NCBI RefSeq assembly: GCF_000204055.1
Contig: NW_006768832.1
Coordinates: 103,280 to 167,279, forward strand
Direction: 5' to 3'
Length of the DNA stretch: 64,000 nucleotides
Source of the DNA: Melampsora larici-populina 98AG31
Taxonomy: Eukaryota > Basidiomycota > Pucciniomycetes > Pucciniales > Melampsoraceae
In this document: positions 1 through 9,866 of the stretch, one piece after another
Numbering within the stretch: the first letter of the stretch is position 1
Layout of the letters: each line of letters opens with the position of its first letter
Translations under genes and position numbers: made by a program
The notes under the pieces: model-generated
Seen by the model: only the letters and a program-made list of their open reading frames with translations
Told to the model about the DNA's origin: nothing
Database searches by the model: none

Positions 1-248
1 ATTTCTGGGACTAGCTCGTAAAGGTCTCCAGCGGGGTCGTCCTTGTCGCCCTCGTTGTCCTCGAAGTCCTCGAAGTCCTCGTCGTCATCTTCGTTATTGT
101 CGATGCGGCATCGCTTGCGGGAGGGGGGTGGTTGAAGGCTAGATTGTTGTGCTGCTCTTTGCTTCTTTGCAGTGGTGGTGATGGCCAATTGGTCTTTGGT
201 TGCAATGACGTTTTTGGGGAGGGATTGGTTTGGTTGGCTTTTGGGCAT
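1..248 (-). CDS. N-terminal part of an acidic, possibly nuclear protein, cut by window edge
   Basis: An ATG at 248-246 on the minus strand opens a frame of 82 codons that stays open to the window edge, so only the N-terminus is present. It is rich in Gln, Ser and Pro, then has a basic patch (SRKRCR, about residues 44-49) like a nuclear localisation signal, followed by a strongly acidic run of Asp, Glu and Phe repeats (about residues 53-72). The acidic run comes from a short GAGGACTTC-type codon repeat. No family is recognisable; such N-termini occur in chromatin proteins and in hAT-type transposases. A competing frame at 11-205 is a shadow made of Arg/Thr repeats. Moderate confidence that this is coding, none on function. 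Confidence 0.45.
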   Translation of the reverse strand, partial: MPKSQPNQSLPKNVIATKDQLAITTTAKKQRAAQQSSLQPPPSRKRCRIDNNEDDDEDFEDFEDNEGDKDDPAGDLYELVPE

Positions 249-927
249 CGTGGGAGGTGAAGGTCAGAGACTGTGAAGTTGGGACGTGTTGAGTTGCGTG
301 AGTCATGTTGAAACTGTAGAATAAGTGTGAAGTTGTTAACTTTGTAGGGAGTTTGAGTAGTTGTTGATTTGAAAACTTACATTTGGATTGTGATTGTGTC
401 CTTTGTATAACGTTCGATGAATGTGTGGTGTGTGTATGTAGAGTAGTGGGAAGATGCCGACAGGAGTTAACGTGAAATATTATGTCAGTGAAGTTATAGG
501 GTTGCTGAAGATGTGGCAGTGACGAGTGTTACTGGTGGTGAGCTTCTGTGTATTCGTGATATGTGAGCTTTAGGGTGGTGAGAATTGGGTCGTGGCGGTG
601 ACTGTGGGTTGTGGTGGTAAGATATTAATGTGACAAGTGTTGCACGTGGTGTGTTTTGATATGTTGGTGATATGTGAGCTGTGAGGTGGTTATATCTTGT
701 TTGAGGTGGTGACTGTAAGCTTGGTGTGGTAAGATGACAAATTGACGAGTGTTATAACTGGTGAGTTTCTGTATGCTTGTGATATGTAAGCTCTCAGGTG
801 GTGAGATTGTAGGTGTGGTGGGGATATTTTGATTGAGGTTGTGATATTTCTGCTTGACTGGTGACATTGTGGAGTTGGGTGGTGAGATTTTCACTTGGTG
901 CATGAGCGGGCCAAAGGCCCCCCCCCT
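249..927. repeat. Non-coding stretch with degenerate GTGGTGA-rich minisatellite
   Basis: No convincing gene is seen. From about 530 to 905 the plus strand carries many irregular copies of GTGGTGAG and GTGATATGTGAGCT spaced 25-60 bp, a decayed tandem repeat. A C-rich run at 918-926 ends it. Confidence 0.5.
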
Positions 928-1205
928 TGTAGAACTTTGACTTAGCAGAATTTTGAGGTTACCCTAGGAGCTCCTATATTCCTAGGAAATTCTAAGGGGG
1001 TGTTCCAAGGCTATTGGATGATACAAGGGTCTGTATCGTCCAATACATTTGGAGAAGTACAGTATGTACAGGTGTACAAAGGGATCAGAAGGGCGGAGTA
1101 GTTTATCTCCAAACGAATTCAAAATAAAGTAGTCAGTTATCTTGTCTTGCTTGTAAGAATATAACATCTTAATCTGGTAAGTTGATCAAGTGATAGATAC
1201 TTACA
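928..1205 (+). mobile_element. Candidate solo or 5' LTR
   Basis: The 278-bp segment begins TGTAGAAC and ends ACTTACA, giving the TG...CA and TGTA/TACA termini typical of LTRs. It has an AATAAA-like motif near 1130 and is followed by a short leader and a gag-like frame starting at 1248. No second copy lies in the window, so the call rests on termini and position only. Confidence 0.4.
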
Positions 1206-1247
1206 AATTTTGTTGTCTTTGTTGGCACAGTCACATCAGTAGTCATA

Positions 1248-1944
1248 ATGCCTATTAGACGAAACCCTCCAAGAGCTCCAGGAGAAACTAGTGCTCCTGG
1301 AGCTAGGAACCTCATCCTAGGTGATTCTGCTTGGCGGGGACCTCCTTTGCTGGTCCTGTTAACGCAGCATCAGCACCACAACACAGCAATCCTGGTATTG
1401 CTCATTCCTCACCAAGTGCAAACGCGATATCCTTATCAGCAATCTACCCACCTTGGCCTCCAGTTCGCAGGTGCTCATCACGGAGCAGATGGAAGCTCTT
1501 ACCGTCAATCAGCAATTAGTTGATATCCTCACTAGCAACTTTAACAAAATCACATATGTGATCCCCGGTGTTGTTCACAGGTACCTCTTGAAAGGATTCA
1601 ACAAGGATATCCTTGATTACTACAAGTCGAATTTTCCTCTAAAGAACTTAGTCAGTCCGGATAAGGGAAAGCTTGCCGACAATGTCGGAGTCTGACAGCA
1701 CCGTAAGCGCATCTCCAACATAGCCCTTTGAGTTTTTCCTTCATTGGCTAGCAATGACGAGGTAGATATCAACACAGTGAAGCCCCCCACGTTGTTCTTA
1801 CAATCACTGGACAACAAACCCACTTACAATCCTTTGGCTGGGTCGTTTGTTAAGCCTTGGGAAGTCGCCAGCTTCAGAGATTTCCAGGCTATGAAGAATA
1901 ATCTGAATACTCTTGAAGCAAAGATCAGCGACATTCACCTTTGA
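1248..1944 (+). pseudogene. Decayed gag-like reading frame
   Basis: Starting at the ATG at 1248 (MPIRRNPPRAPGE), a Ser/Pro/Ala-rich N-terminus continues in a second frame at about 1331-1450, then in a third at about 1453-1693, where it becomes helical-looking (LITEQMEALTVNQQLVDIL). After stops at 1693 and near 1730 the same frame resumes at 1744-1944. The hand-over of similar composition between frames suggests one protein broken by at least two indels and two nonsense changes. Its place just after an LTR-like segment suggests retrotransposon Gag, but no zinc knuckle or other diagnostic motif is present. No protease, integrase or RT follows. Confidence 0.35.
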
Positions 1945-2683
1945 GGATCTCGCGGCTTGCCAAATCTGACCAGGGGCAAGCACGGTCCAATCGCCTCTTA
2001 TTCAAGACAAATATGGACTACTTTTTATTTTGTAAAAATATCATTTTTTCGCCCTTCCCCCTTTAGATCCACATTTGGATGTGTTGTTGATTCTGAGTTT
2101 TCTGCATAGCGGTCTGCATGAATTTCCTTGAGCATCTGAAAAATCCGATTGATCTCAGGTCTGAAGTTGCGGAGAAGCCAAATTTCTCAAATTATCAATG
2201 TCTGTCAATGACAGACATTGATTGAAGAATCATAAGTATCTCAATTCCAATTCACAACGCTTCCCGACCTTCAAAGATGTGACTCTCATGTTTAGAAATT
2301 ACCTTGTGTCTAGCCTTAACTATCCTTACTGCATGAATTGTGTGATGCACGAGAACAGTTTGTAACGGTGTCGGTATTGGTATGTACACCATTTCAAACT
2401 TACCTGTCTACATGATCATTTAAATTTCTTTACTAACGCGTGTCTTCCTAGGAGATTTGTTGTTGGTCAGTCTGCATTTGTTTTGTATACAAACCCTAAT
2501 GAAACGGGAAGAAGTCCTATTGCACGGTTTGCTTTGATGGGGTGACATCTGACATGTTACTCAAATTTCAATCAAAACTCTGCAGGGAACAATACAGATC
2601 AGGTTCACTGTCATGAGCAAGTCAATTATTGTAGGGCTCTTACTTGAGCTGCTGTTCAACTTATCTCCAACAAGACCTTCAAG
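1945..2683. other. Intergenic, with one perfect hairpin
   Basis: No gene is visible. A perfect 12-bp inverted repeat with a 1-nt spacer (CAATGTCTGTCA at 2196-2207, complement at 2209-2220) is the only clear structure. Confidence 0.5.
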
Positions 2684-3696
2684 ATGAAAACAAGATGGAT
2701 CCTACATTTTCCAATTTGTGTGCTCCTGAGCCAATCAATCCGAGTCCAATCAAAAGTTTCAATTCCTTTAACAAATGCCATCAATCTCTTCACCGTTTCA
2801 ATTGGTATAGGTGATCCATCTACAATCCATCATCTTGTGATCAATACTGGTTCACTTGTCACATGGTGTGGAGCCATCACACTTTATGTTGAAACTAAAT
2901 CGACTCTCAATTTAACTTAACAATGCAAATTGATTATGGATTTGGAGATGCTGAAGGTGAATATGTGAATGATACAATTGGTTTTAAATCATAAGATAAT
3001 GATCATCAAATCATCATGCCAAAAGTAACAATTGGAAAGATTCCATCACCTGTTGTAAGTCATCACATCCGATCCTTCTTTTTTCTTTCTAATTCTATGT
3101 AAATTAATCTTATCTAAAGAAAAAAAGAAAAACCCGTTAAATTTGATCTTGATCTCTTTTTTCCCATTTTCCATCACAATTTGATGGAGGTTTTGGTTTT
3201 TTTTCTTAGGGATTTGATGGATATGATGGATTGATGGGATTAAATGCAGTTCCATGGGAGTCCAATCCTAACTTGATCATTGAAACCCAAACAGTCATGG
3301 TAAATATGTGGAAAAGAGGTTTGATTCAAAAGAATATGTTTGCAGTTAGTTCTAATCCGTTTGCGTCTCTCCCCACAATCACATCATGAATGATTCAAAT
3401 CAATTGTTTTTTTCCTCGGCTTAGGTTTCTGGTAAACCTACTAAATCTATGAAACCAGAAAATAATGGTATGATGACTTTTGGTGGGTATGAACCTTCAT
3501 TAATTATTGGTGAAATGTATTGGTATGATTGTTATTCAGGGAGGTATGTAACTTTTCAATTCAATTCAATATACATTGAAACCTCACTCATGATTTTGAA
3601 ATGTGATTTTATTTTCTTCTTAGTCATTGGGATTGGACGGCTTCTGTTTGGTATGGAGAAACTTCATCGAGGTCAGATCCGATTCGTGGTAAATGA
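2684..3696 (+). pseudogene. Relic aspartic peptidase (A1, polyporopepsin type), introns retained
   Basis: The first exon encodes a hydrophobic N-terminus (likely signal peptide) and VSIGIGDPSTIHHLVINTGS, matching the first catalytic block of fungal A1 peptidases, but the catalytic DTG is NTG here. A stop at 2918 and a frame change follow. A second frame reads DYGFGDAEGEYVNDTIGF and holds one more stop. Introns with good borders follow at 3055-3209, 3345-3424 and 3544-3623. They join GFDGYDGLMGLNAVP, an Ala/Val join, and GMMTFGGYEPSLIIGEMYW, all in the order expected for this family. The frame ends at 3694, before the second catalytic Asp block. Because introns are kept, this is a gene that decayed in place, not a retrocopy. 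Confidence 0.7.
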
Positions 3697-4162
3697 TCAT
3701 GAGGTGTTAAGTTTTCAAAGAACAAAGGTTTGTTGGAAAACCAACAGATGGCTGTGGACAGAATTCAAGCCCAAGTGATGGTCAGGTTATTCTGCATTTG
3801 AATACACATTGTGTCATTGACAAGATTTTTGTATCATTGATTCAAATGTAACACAATTAAAATTAGAATAAACAACATAATCAAACGGAGATGGAATGAG
3901 GATAAGAATGCAGGTTCCTCCAACATCTACTTCACATCTTCTAGAATTTGGTGTCACAAGCAGTGGATGTATATATGATGTATATCTATGTTATACAAAA
4001 CAACAGGGATGCCCAGGTTTATCCAGTGGAATTTGTCAAGATTTGTTTGATTTTGCCTCATTTCCTATTTCAGAAACCCTTTGATGAATGTAAAAAAGGA
4101 AAAATTGAGTTGGGTAATAATTTTTTTGTAAACTGGTGTCTAGCAAATTGTACAGTTAGATT
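3697..4162. other. Short intergenic stretch
   Basis: Only short frames are seen (for example 3896-4084). They lack recognisable motifs; part may be the unrecognisable 3' end of the aspartic peptidase relic. Confidence 0.3.
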
Positions 4163-6010
4163 TTAACATAAATTTTCAAACCATTTTGGTCTAAATTTTT
4201 GCATCCAATGCATCATTATATAAGCAATGAAGTGATGTTGGTCCAGACCAAATCGAGTGCTGTTGCAGGTTCCAGTATGCTTAATTGCTTTAGGATACCT
4301 TTCCAACTGAATTTTTTCAAGTGTAATAGTTTGCCAAATCTTGTGTAACCACTGATATCCTTCAGCTAGAGTTGTGCCTACTTCCTCCCCCTCAGGATCG
4401 TAAATCAACTTGGCCTTCACTAAGAATAAAAGGAATTCATGTGTGAGAAAACTCAGTCTCATTTTCAAACAAGCTTTGAAAATAGATCTGCTTTTACACC
4501 CATCTATCTCTGTTTGACAGAAATCCTCAAGCCGTGTCATGACAGGAGTGACATACTTCTCAACTGTGTTAACAAAGGATGACCTGAACTGTTTCTTGTA
4601 CATACATGCTTCATCCTGGGGTGTGAGTTTATCAGGCTTCTTTCTTTGGGGAAGATTATCAGGTACAACTTGAATATTCCCTCTTCTGACACCATTGTGG
4701 GTCAAGGTAACAGTATCCTGAGAATTGCCTATATTTCCAAAGGAATTTGTATTATGATGTGGTTTATTTGGAATGTGAGTGATACAATTGGACATTCTGG
4801 GCAATGTTTTTTGTGTAGGATAAGCTTCATTATGATTGGGTTAACCAGATTGATGAGTATTTAAAGTGGTTACATGGCTGATGGACAGTTCTGCCCCACT
4901 GTGGACTTTCCTCCTCTTATTCTGTAGGGTCATACCTTCAATGTTGGAGTGCATCTTCCTACTTATATCATCCTTTTTCATAGGTGTTTGGGATCCATCT
5001 AGCTCTTTGTGATAATTGAAAGATGATTGCAAACATTCACCATACTCTTTCCATGAACCTTCAAAAGCTTTCTTGATGTCTGGTATGTCAAGTGATGGAG
5101 TTTCAATGTTTTGTGGAACAAAGTTTGAAACCCTTCCTCCATTCATCGAGTGATCTAGATCCAGACCTTCACACAACTCTCCTCCAAGAAACTGTAGATT
5201 GTCTTTTTCAGACTTGTGCTATAGATATGGTAAGGAGTTTAATCCCATTGCATCATAAATATGGTAATCCAGAAGGTTGGATAAATCATCTATGGGCTGG
5301 CCTGTATGATCTGATCTTGGTATCTCATGCTCTAAATCAATGAAATTATCCTTGGATAAGTGTGCATTTTGTGTATTGTCAAAAGGATGTGAATCCACAG
5401 GCAGGACACTTGAAGAGATTGACGGAAACGTTTTTGAGGTGTGTCTGTCTTGAATATTGTACCAATCACTTGCCAGATCTGACTGCGTGAGTGGTTGGTA
5501 TGAACTGAAGCAGTTTGTACCTTGAGATATTTGATCTGGAAGATAGTCAAGGATTCTGTGGTTGTGAAGATCTTCTGGTGTATTGATATTTGAAGGATGT
5601 TCAAGTTCAACAAAGCTGTTGGGTTAGGGTATAGAAGGGTTTGTGTTTTTCATGATGCTTAAGTTTCTTAACCTATTAATTTCACTATTTCTGTCAATAC
5701 CAATACTTCCTGATTTTTCCTCTACACAATTTATTCATTGCCCTTGGTTCATAAAATGATCAAGTATTCCAAAGTATGATATTGGAAAATCATCTCTTGA
5801 CAAATCATCAACCCTCCCCATCTCATGTGTGTTTGGTGATGCTTTGGAATCTACTCCTATCTCTGGACCATGAGGTATCATCTCAGTGGTGCAAAGAGCC
5901 TGAAGGTTGGCATGAGCTGGTGACATTTGGGCTTGAATTGGAACATACTGAATATCTTGAATTATATCATTTGGGTGTATTTTTTCAGGACGTCTTCAAC
6001 CATTCCTTCT
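4163..6010 (-). pseudogene. Decayed gene of unknown family
   Basis: On the minus strand one reading frame runs from about 5608 to 4163 (about 480 codons) interrupted only by TAG at 5221-5219 and TAA at 4843-4841. Both could derive from Gln codons by one C-to-T change. The part before 5608 looks like an intron end: a CTAAC branch-like motif and CAG acceptor. An upstream exon-like frame lies at about 5926-5735 (ending HFMNQGQ). The C-terminal third is hydrophobic and helical (LTHEFLLFLVKAKLIYDPEGE) and there is a basic patch NKRRKV. No domain is recognised and no signal peptide is seen. It may be a lineage-specific rust protein; function unknown. Confidence 0.45.
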
Positions 6011-6550
6011 GGGAGCCGTAAGAGATCTAGATGATTCATGTAATCAAGGTCTCCCAAAAAGTTTGAAATCCATACATCCCCCTCACTGTACATCCCCTTG
6101 TCTTTTGCCTTGCTTGATCACATCTCTTTACCATGGTGATTATGGTCCAAAATCTCGCCCAATCTCCACATTAGCTCACACATTAGCTCATATGTTTGCC
6201 ATTATACCACAGAGCAAAAGAAACCAAGTATTCAATTGATAAAATATCATGACTGATTTTATCAGTCATAAACCTCAATGTTTTGAAAACACAGATTTGA
6301 CCAGGTAATGCTGGTCAAAAATAGGGTACAGATATGAGATATGACATACCATAGGTGCAGATATGACCAAAGCTGTTGCATTATTTACGCAACAGTTTCA
6401 GTTCACATAAAGACAAATTCATGAATCAGCAACACTGTGAAACACTTATATTTGCCACTTTCAACTACGCTTTCAATAACAGCACTACTTTATTCTGCTT
6501 TCAAGCTGAGACTGCTACACAAGGTATTCCTTTGCGTATCTTTTCAGTTC
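6011..6550. other. Intergenic, no gene seen
   Basis: AT-rich sequence without a credible frame longer than about 60 codons and without obvious repeats. Confidence 0.4.
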
Positions 6551-7341
6551 TGAGATATATATAGGCTGTTGCTATTTGCAGCCCACATGAAATCCATGTA
6601 GGAGCTGTCCAAATTATGCCTACACGGTTGGTTTCCGCCAAAAAGCGCCTACATTTATTATGTAGGCGCTTTTTCCTTTTTCAAATGATGCCTACAGGCT
6701 GAAAAACCAATGTAGGCGTCATTTGTGTACGCCTACATTCTAAAAATAAAATGTAGGCGCTCAAGTTAGTTATAAGGGTCTTATACACGTGTGGATACAA
6801 ATCTATAAGGGTGCTGGTATTAATATATAAGGGTGTTGGTATTGAATTATAAGGGTGGTGAGATTAATTATAAGGGTGGTGAGATTAAGTATAAGGGTGC
6901 TGGTATTGAATGATAAGGGTATTAAATGTAAGAGTGTGCATTTGATTATAAAACTATAAGGGTCTTATGATCAATTATAAGGGTGTTGCAATTAAATCAT
7001 AAGGGTGTTGGAATTAAATTATAAGGGTGTTGGTATTAACATATGTAGGCGCACAAAAATTATGCCTACAGTCAAAAAAAAGATGTAGGCGCATCTTCGT
7101 GACGCCTACACAATGTAGGTGCTTCAAACTTACGCCTACATTTCATTGTTAGGATGTAGGCATACACAAATGATGTCTACATTGGTTTTTCAGCCTGTAG
7201 GTGTCATTTGAAAAAGGAAAAAGCACCTACATCATAAATGTAGACGCTTTTTCATGGGAAACCTTCATGTAGGCGCTGTTTTGGCAGCACCTACATGGAT
7301 TTTGTGTGGGCTGCAAATAGCAAGGGCCTATATATATCTCA
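6551..7341. mobile_element. Non-coding element with about 200-bp imperfect terminal inverted repeats
   Basis: The left end (TGAGATATATATAGGC, then TTGCTATTTGCAGCCCACA) reappears inverted at the right end near 7341. The two arms stay alignable for about 200 bp (6551-6765 against 7341-7045). Both arms are studded with TGTAGGCG and its complement CGCCTACA, at least a dozen in all, forming small nested hairpins. The centre is a separate tandem repeat. There is no coding capacity. Flanks lie in palindromic TATATATA, so a target duplication cannot be read with certainty. Long arms suggest a MULE-type or foldback MITE. Confidence 0.7.
6766..7040. repeat. TATAAGGGTG minisatellite inside the long-TIR element
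   Basis: Eleven copies of a unit of about 20-25 bp with the core ATAAGGGT, most followed by G(T/C)TGGTATTAA. The array sits exactly between the two inverted arms of the element. Confidence 0.75.
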
Positions 7342-8109
7342 TCAATATACCCACGAAAAGCCTGCTTTAAATATATTTACACTTACACCCAATATCAGAC
7401 TAATTGATTTTGAATTGATAAAAAATAGCTTATGGAAGCTACCTTTATATAAGTCCCTCAACAAGGAGACTTGGTGTGAGACAAACCACTGGTAGTGTAC
7501 TGCAATCTGCATAAGTTCAGCAATGTTTAACTCTCAAAAAATATTAAGCTAATCTAACAATGAGTTGATATACAAAAGTGTCCTAGAAAGTAGAAAACTC
7601 ACGACAAACAAGTCACCTGAGGAGCTAACATATAGAAATGATCTGAACATAATTGAATTTGAAGAAACCATCCCTATATTATTGATACATATTCAGAGTC
7701 AATTACATTTGATTAGAGTGTTTCAATAATGTTTGATCATCAAATGAGATAATGTAAAATCGAAATTGTTTGGTAAGGAAGAAATCAGTACCTATGTGTA
7801 GCAAACCAGTCACCTATAACATGTCCATTGCTATCATCGTATACACAGTGATTTCTTTACATACATAAAATGAATGCTTGTAATCATCTCATGATCTCTT
7901 GTCTTGATGTTCAATATTCAAAACACATCATATAAAAACACGTCATATGAATGTGAAAGTCTTTACCACCATCCCTATGGGTAATGTAGATCCCAAGTCT
8001 AACAATATATGAGTATGTCAATTAAGTTGTTATGATATCTCAATATGTTTACTAAGCTATGTTCATCATAACTGGATATACTGGATAAAATCTGGGACTT
8101 AGGTTAAGG
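7342..8109. other. AT-rich intergenic, no gene seen
   Basis: No long frame or repeat is apparent. The last three bases (AGG, 8107-8109) are one copy of the target duplication of the next element. Confidence 0.4.
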
Positions 8110-8315
8110 CACCACCAACATATTTACCTCGGATTACAAAATCTGAGGTATCCTTGGATGCAAAAACTTGGACAGAACCTTCCCGAGGTTTTGATCCGAG
8201 GTAATTCTCAGGGCAAAGAAATACCTTGGGCAAAAACCTCGGACAAGGTTTGTCCGAGGATTTGCCTCCGATGATGCCTCGGATTTCTCAACCCGAGGCA
8301 TCTATGCTGGCAGTG
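8110..8315. mobile_element. 206-bp CACTA-like MITE, copy 1
   Basis: Terminal inverted repeats begin CACCACCAACATATTTACC on the left and, read inward, CACTGCCAGCATAGATGCC on the right. The element is flanked by a 3-bp duplication AGG (8107-8109 and 8316-8318). It contains many CCGAGG/CCTCGG subterminal motifs. CAC termini with a 3-bp target duplication are the signature of the CACTA (EnSpm/CMC) superfamily. It is non-coding, so it would need a transposase from elsewhere. Confidence 0.8.
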
Positions 8316-8377
8316 AGGATGTAAGTTGTACATGTCACCCACCCAATATCAAAGACGTATCTGCCAGATCTTTGACC

Positions 8378-8790
8378 AATCTTCCTTCCCCAAACCAGAT
8401 TCATCTGCGCAGAAAATCTTCTACCAATCTTCCATCCTCAAACCGGGTTCATCTGCGCAGAGGTTTCAACTTTCCAGTTCTTGGAACAGCCTGTCCCGTT
8501 GGTCACGTCCTGTTTACATTGTTATTTGTTTTTGCTTGTTAGTTCAAGTTTGTACGTACATCTTTTTGAATCCACCTTTCCGGTGATTTCATGTTCTCAT
8601 GGTTAATTGGTTTCCCTCTTTGGTTCAAGTTTCCAGTTCTTGAATCCGCCTTTCCCGTTGGTCACTTTTGGTTCTCAGTGTTATTTGTTTTTGCTCTTAG
8701 TTCAAGTTTGTACGTATATCTTGTCCAATCCACCTAACCGGTGATTTCATTTTCTCATTGTTGATTGGTTTTCCTAGTTAGTTCAAGTTC
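8378..8790. repeat. Tandem duplications upstream of a gene
   Basis: Two near-identical units of about 44 bp (CAATCTTCC...TCTGCGCAGA) lie at 8378-8466. They are followed by two diverged units of about 158 bp (8474-8632 and 8633-8790) that share CCAGTTCTTG, CCCGTTGGTCAC and GTTATTTGTTTTTGC. The array ends about 45 bp before the ATG of the next gene, so it may act as its promoter or 5' leader. Confidence 0.7.
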
Positions 8791-9056
8791 ATGCTAGTTA
8801 TTTCCAGTTTGTACGCACATTGCAACCGCCCTCCATGCCCATCAATACACGAAGCGGTAAAACAACCCCACCTAGAGCACTCAACATCCGCGGACTCAAA
8901 CGGCATAGGCAGTTGGAAACTGAAAGAGATGAAGCTGAAACTCGACATCATAGGGATTTAGAGATTCGAACTTCAAATCGAACTCAATCCAACAGCCATT
9001 CATCCAATCGGCCTCACGATCAGTCTCAAGAGTCACCTTCTGATGCGCTTGAATTA

Positions 9057-9097
9057 GAAGAAATTAGTGTCCACAACTATGGACATCAGAAGAAATT
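9057..9097. repeat. Footprint-like 32-bp insertion inside exon 1
   Basis: The 10-mer AGAAGAAATT occurs at 9056-9065 and again at 9088-9097, separated by a 22-bp core holding a perfect inverted repeat TGTCCA-CAACTA-TGGACA. Deleting 32 bp makes the frame run on cleanly (ELEEILAIAKIIEEQL). A 9-10 bp direct repeat around short inverted ends resembles a MULE-type excision remnant or a micro-insertion. Confidence 0.55.
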
Positions 9098-9660
9098 CTG
9101 GCCATTGCAAAATAATTGAGGAGCAATTGAAGGCACAGGCTGCTGATAATAAGTCTCGACCTCCTCCCCTGATTGTGGCCAAAGCCAAGGCAATTTACAA
9201 TGCTTTTCAACATTCGCTTCACATGCTTGCAATGGTTGGGCAAGTTAACATCAACACACTGAAATTGCATGTGTAAGTACATCATTTCTAACATCTCCGT
9301 ACATTCTTTATCATTTAAACATCTGTATTCTTTGTATCGTCTTTCTTGATAGCGGTATTGCAGATGGAACTCGGGCTACGCATGCATGGAATCGATTCCT
9401 AGCCTTCTTAAAGCTGGCTTACAAAAACCCTAGTACGTCCAAGCTCACTTTGAGACTGAAAGTGAATATGATTATTCAGAAGGAACTGACCACTGTTTTA
9501 TTCTTTCCAGTGCCCCTGCGGGGTGCTTCTGACGCAGGTCCGGTTCTAACCACGCGAAACCAAGCCAACAAAGCATACAACAAGTTGAACAACGACGAAT
9601 ATGCCATCTTCACTTTCCGCATCTTCCACGCCTTGGAAGGCTATCCTGACTATTCAGCAA

Positions 9661-9866
9661 CACTGCCAGCATATTTGGCTTGGAGACAAACATCCGAGGA
9701 GTCCTCGGACAGCGCCCCCGAGGAAAAGGGCACCCAAGGGCTAGTTCCGAGGCAAATGTTGGCCCTGGCCGTTGCCTCGGATTGGATCCTCGGATGGGGG
9801 TTAACTCGGAGTCAGAATCCGAGGAATCCTCGGATTTTTGGCTCCGAGCCAAATATGCTGGCTGTG
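9661..9866. mobile_element. 206-bp CACTA-like MITE, copy 2, inserted in an exon
   Basis: Ends are CACTGCCAGCATATTTGGC on the left and, inverted, CACAGCCAGCATATTTGGC on the right. The flanks are CAA at 9658-9660 and CAA at 9867-9869. The length equals copy 1 exactly, and it carries the same CCGAGG motifs. Ignoring the element plus one CAA joins codons ...DYSA to INVED... in one frame, which fixes the borders to the base. Confidence 0.85.
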
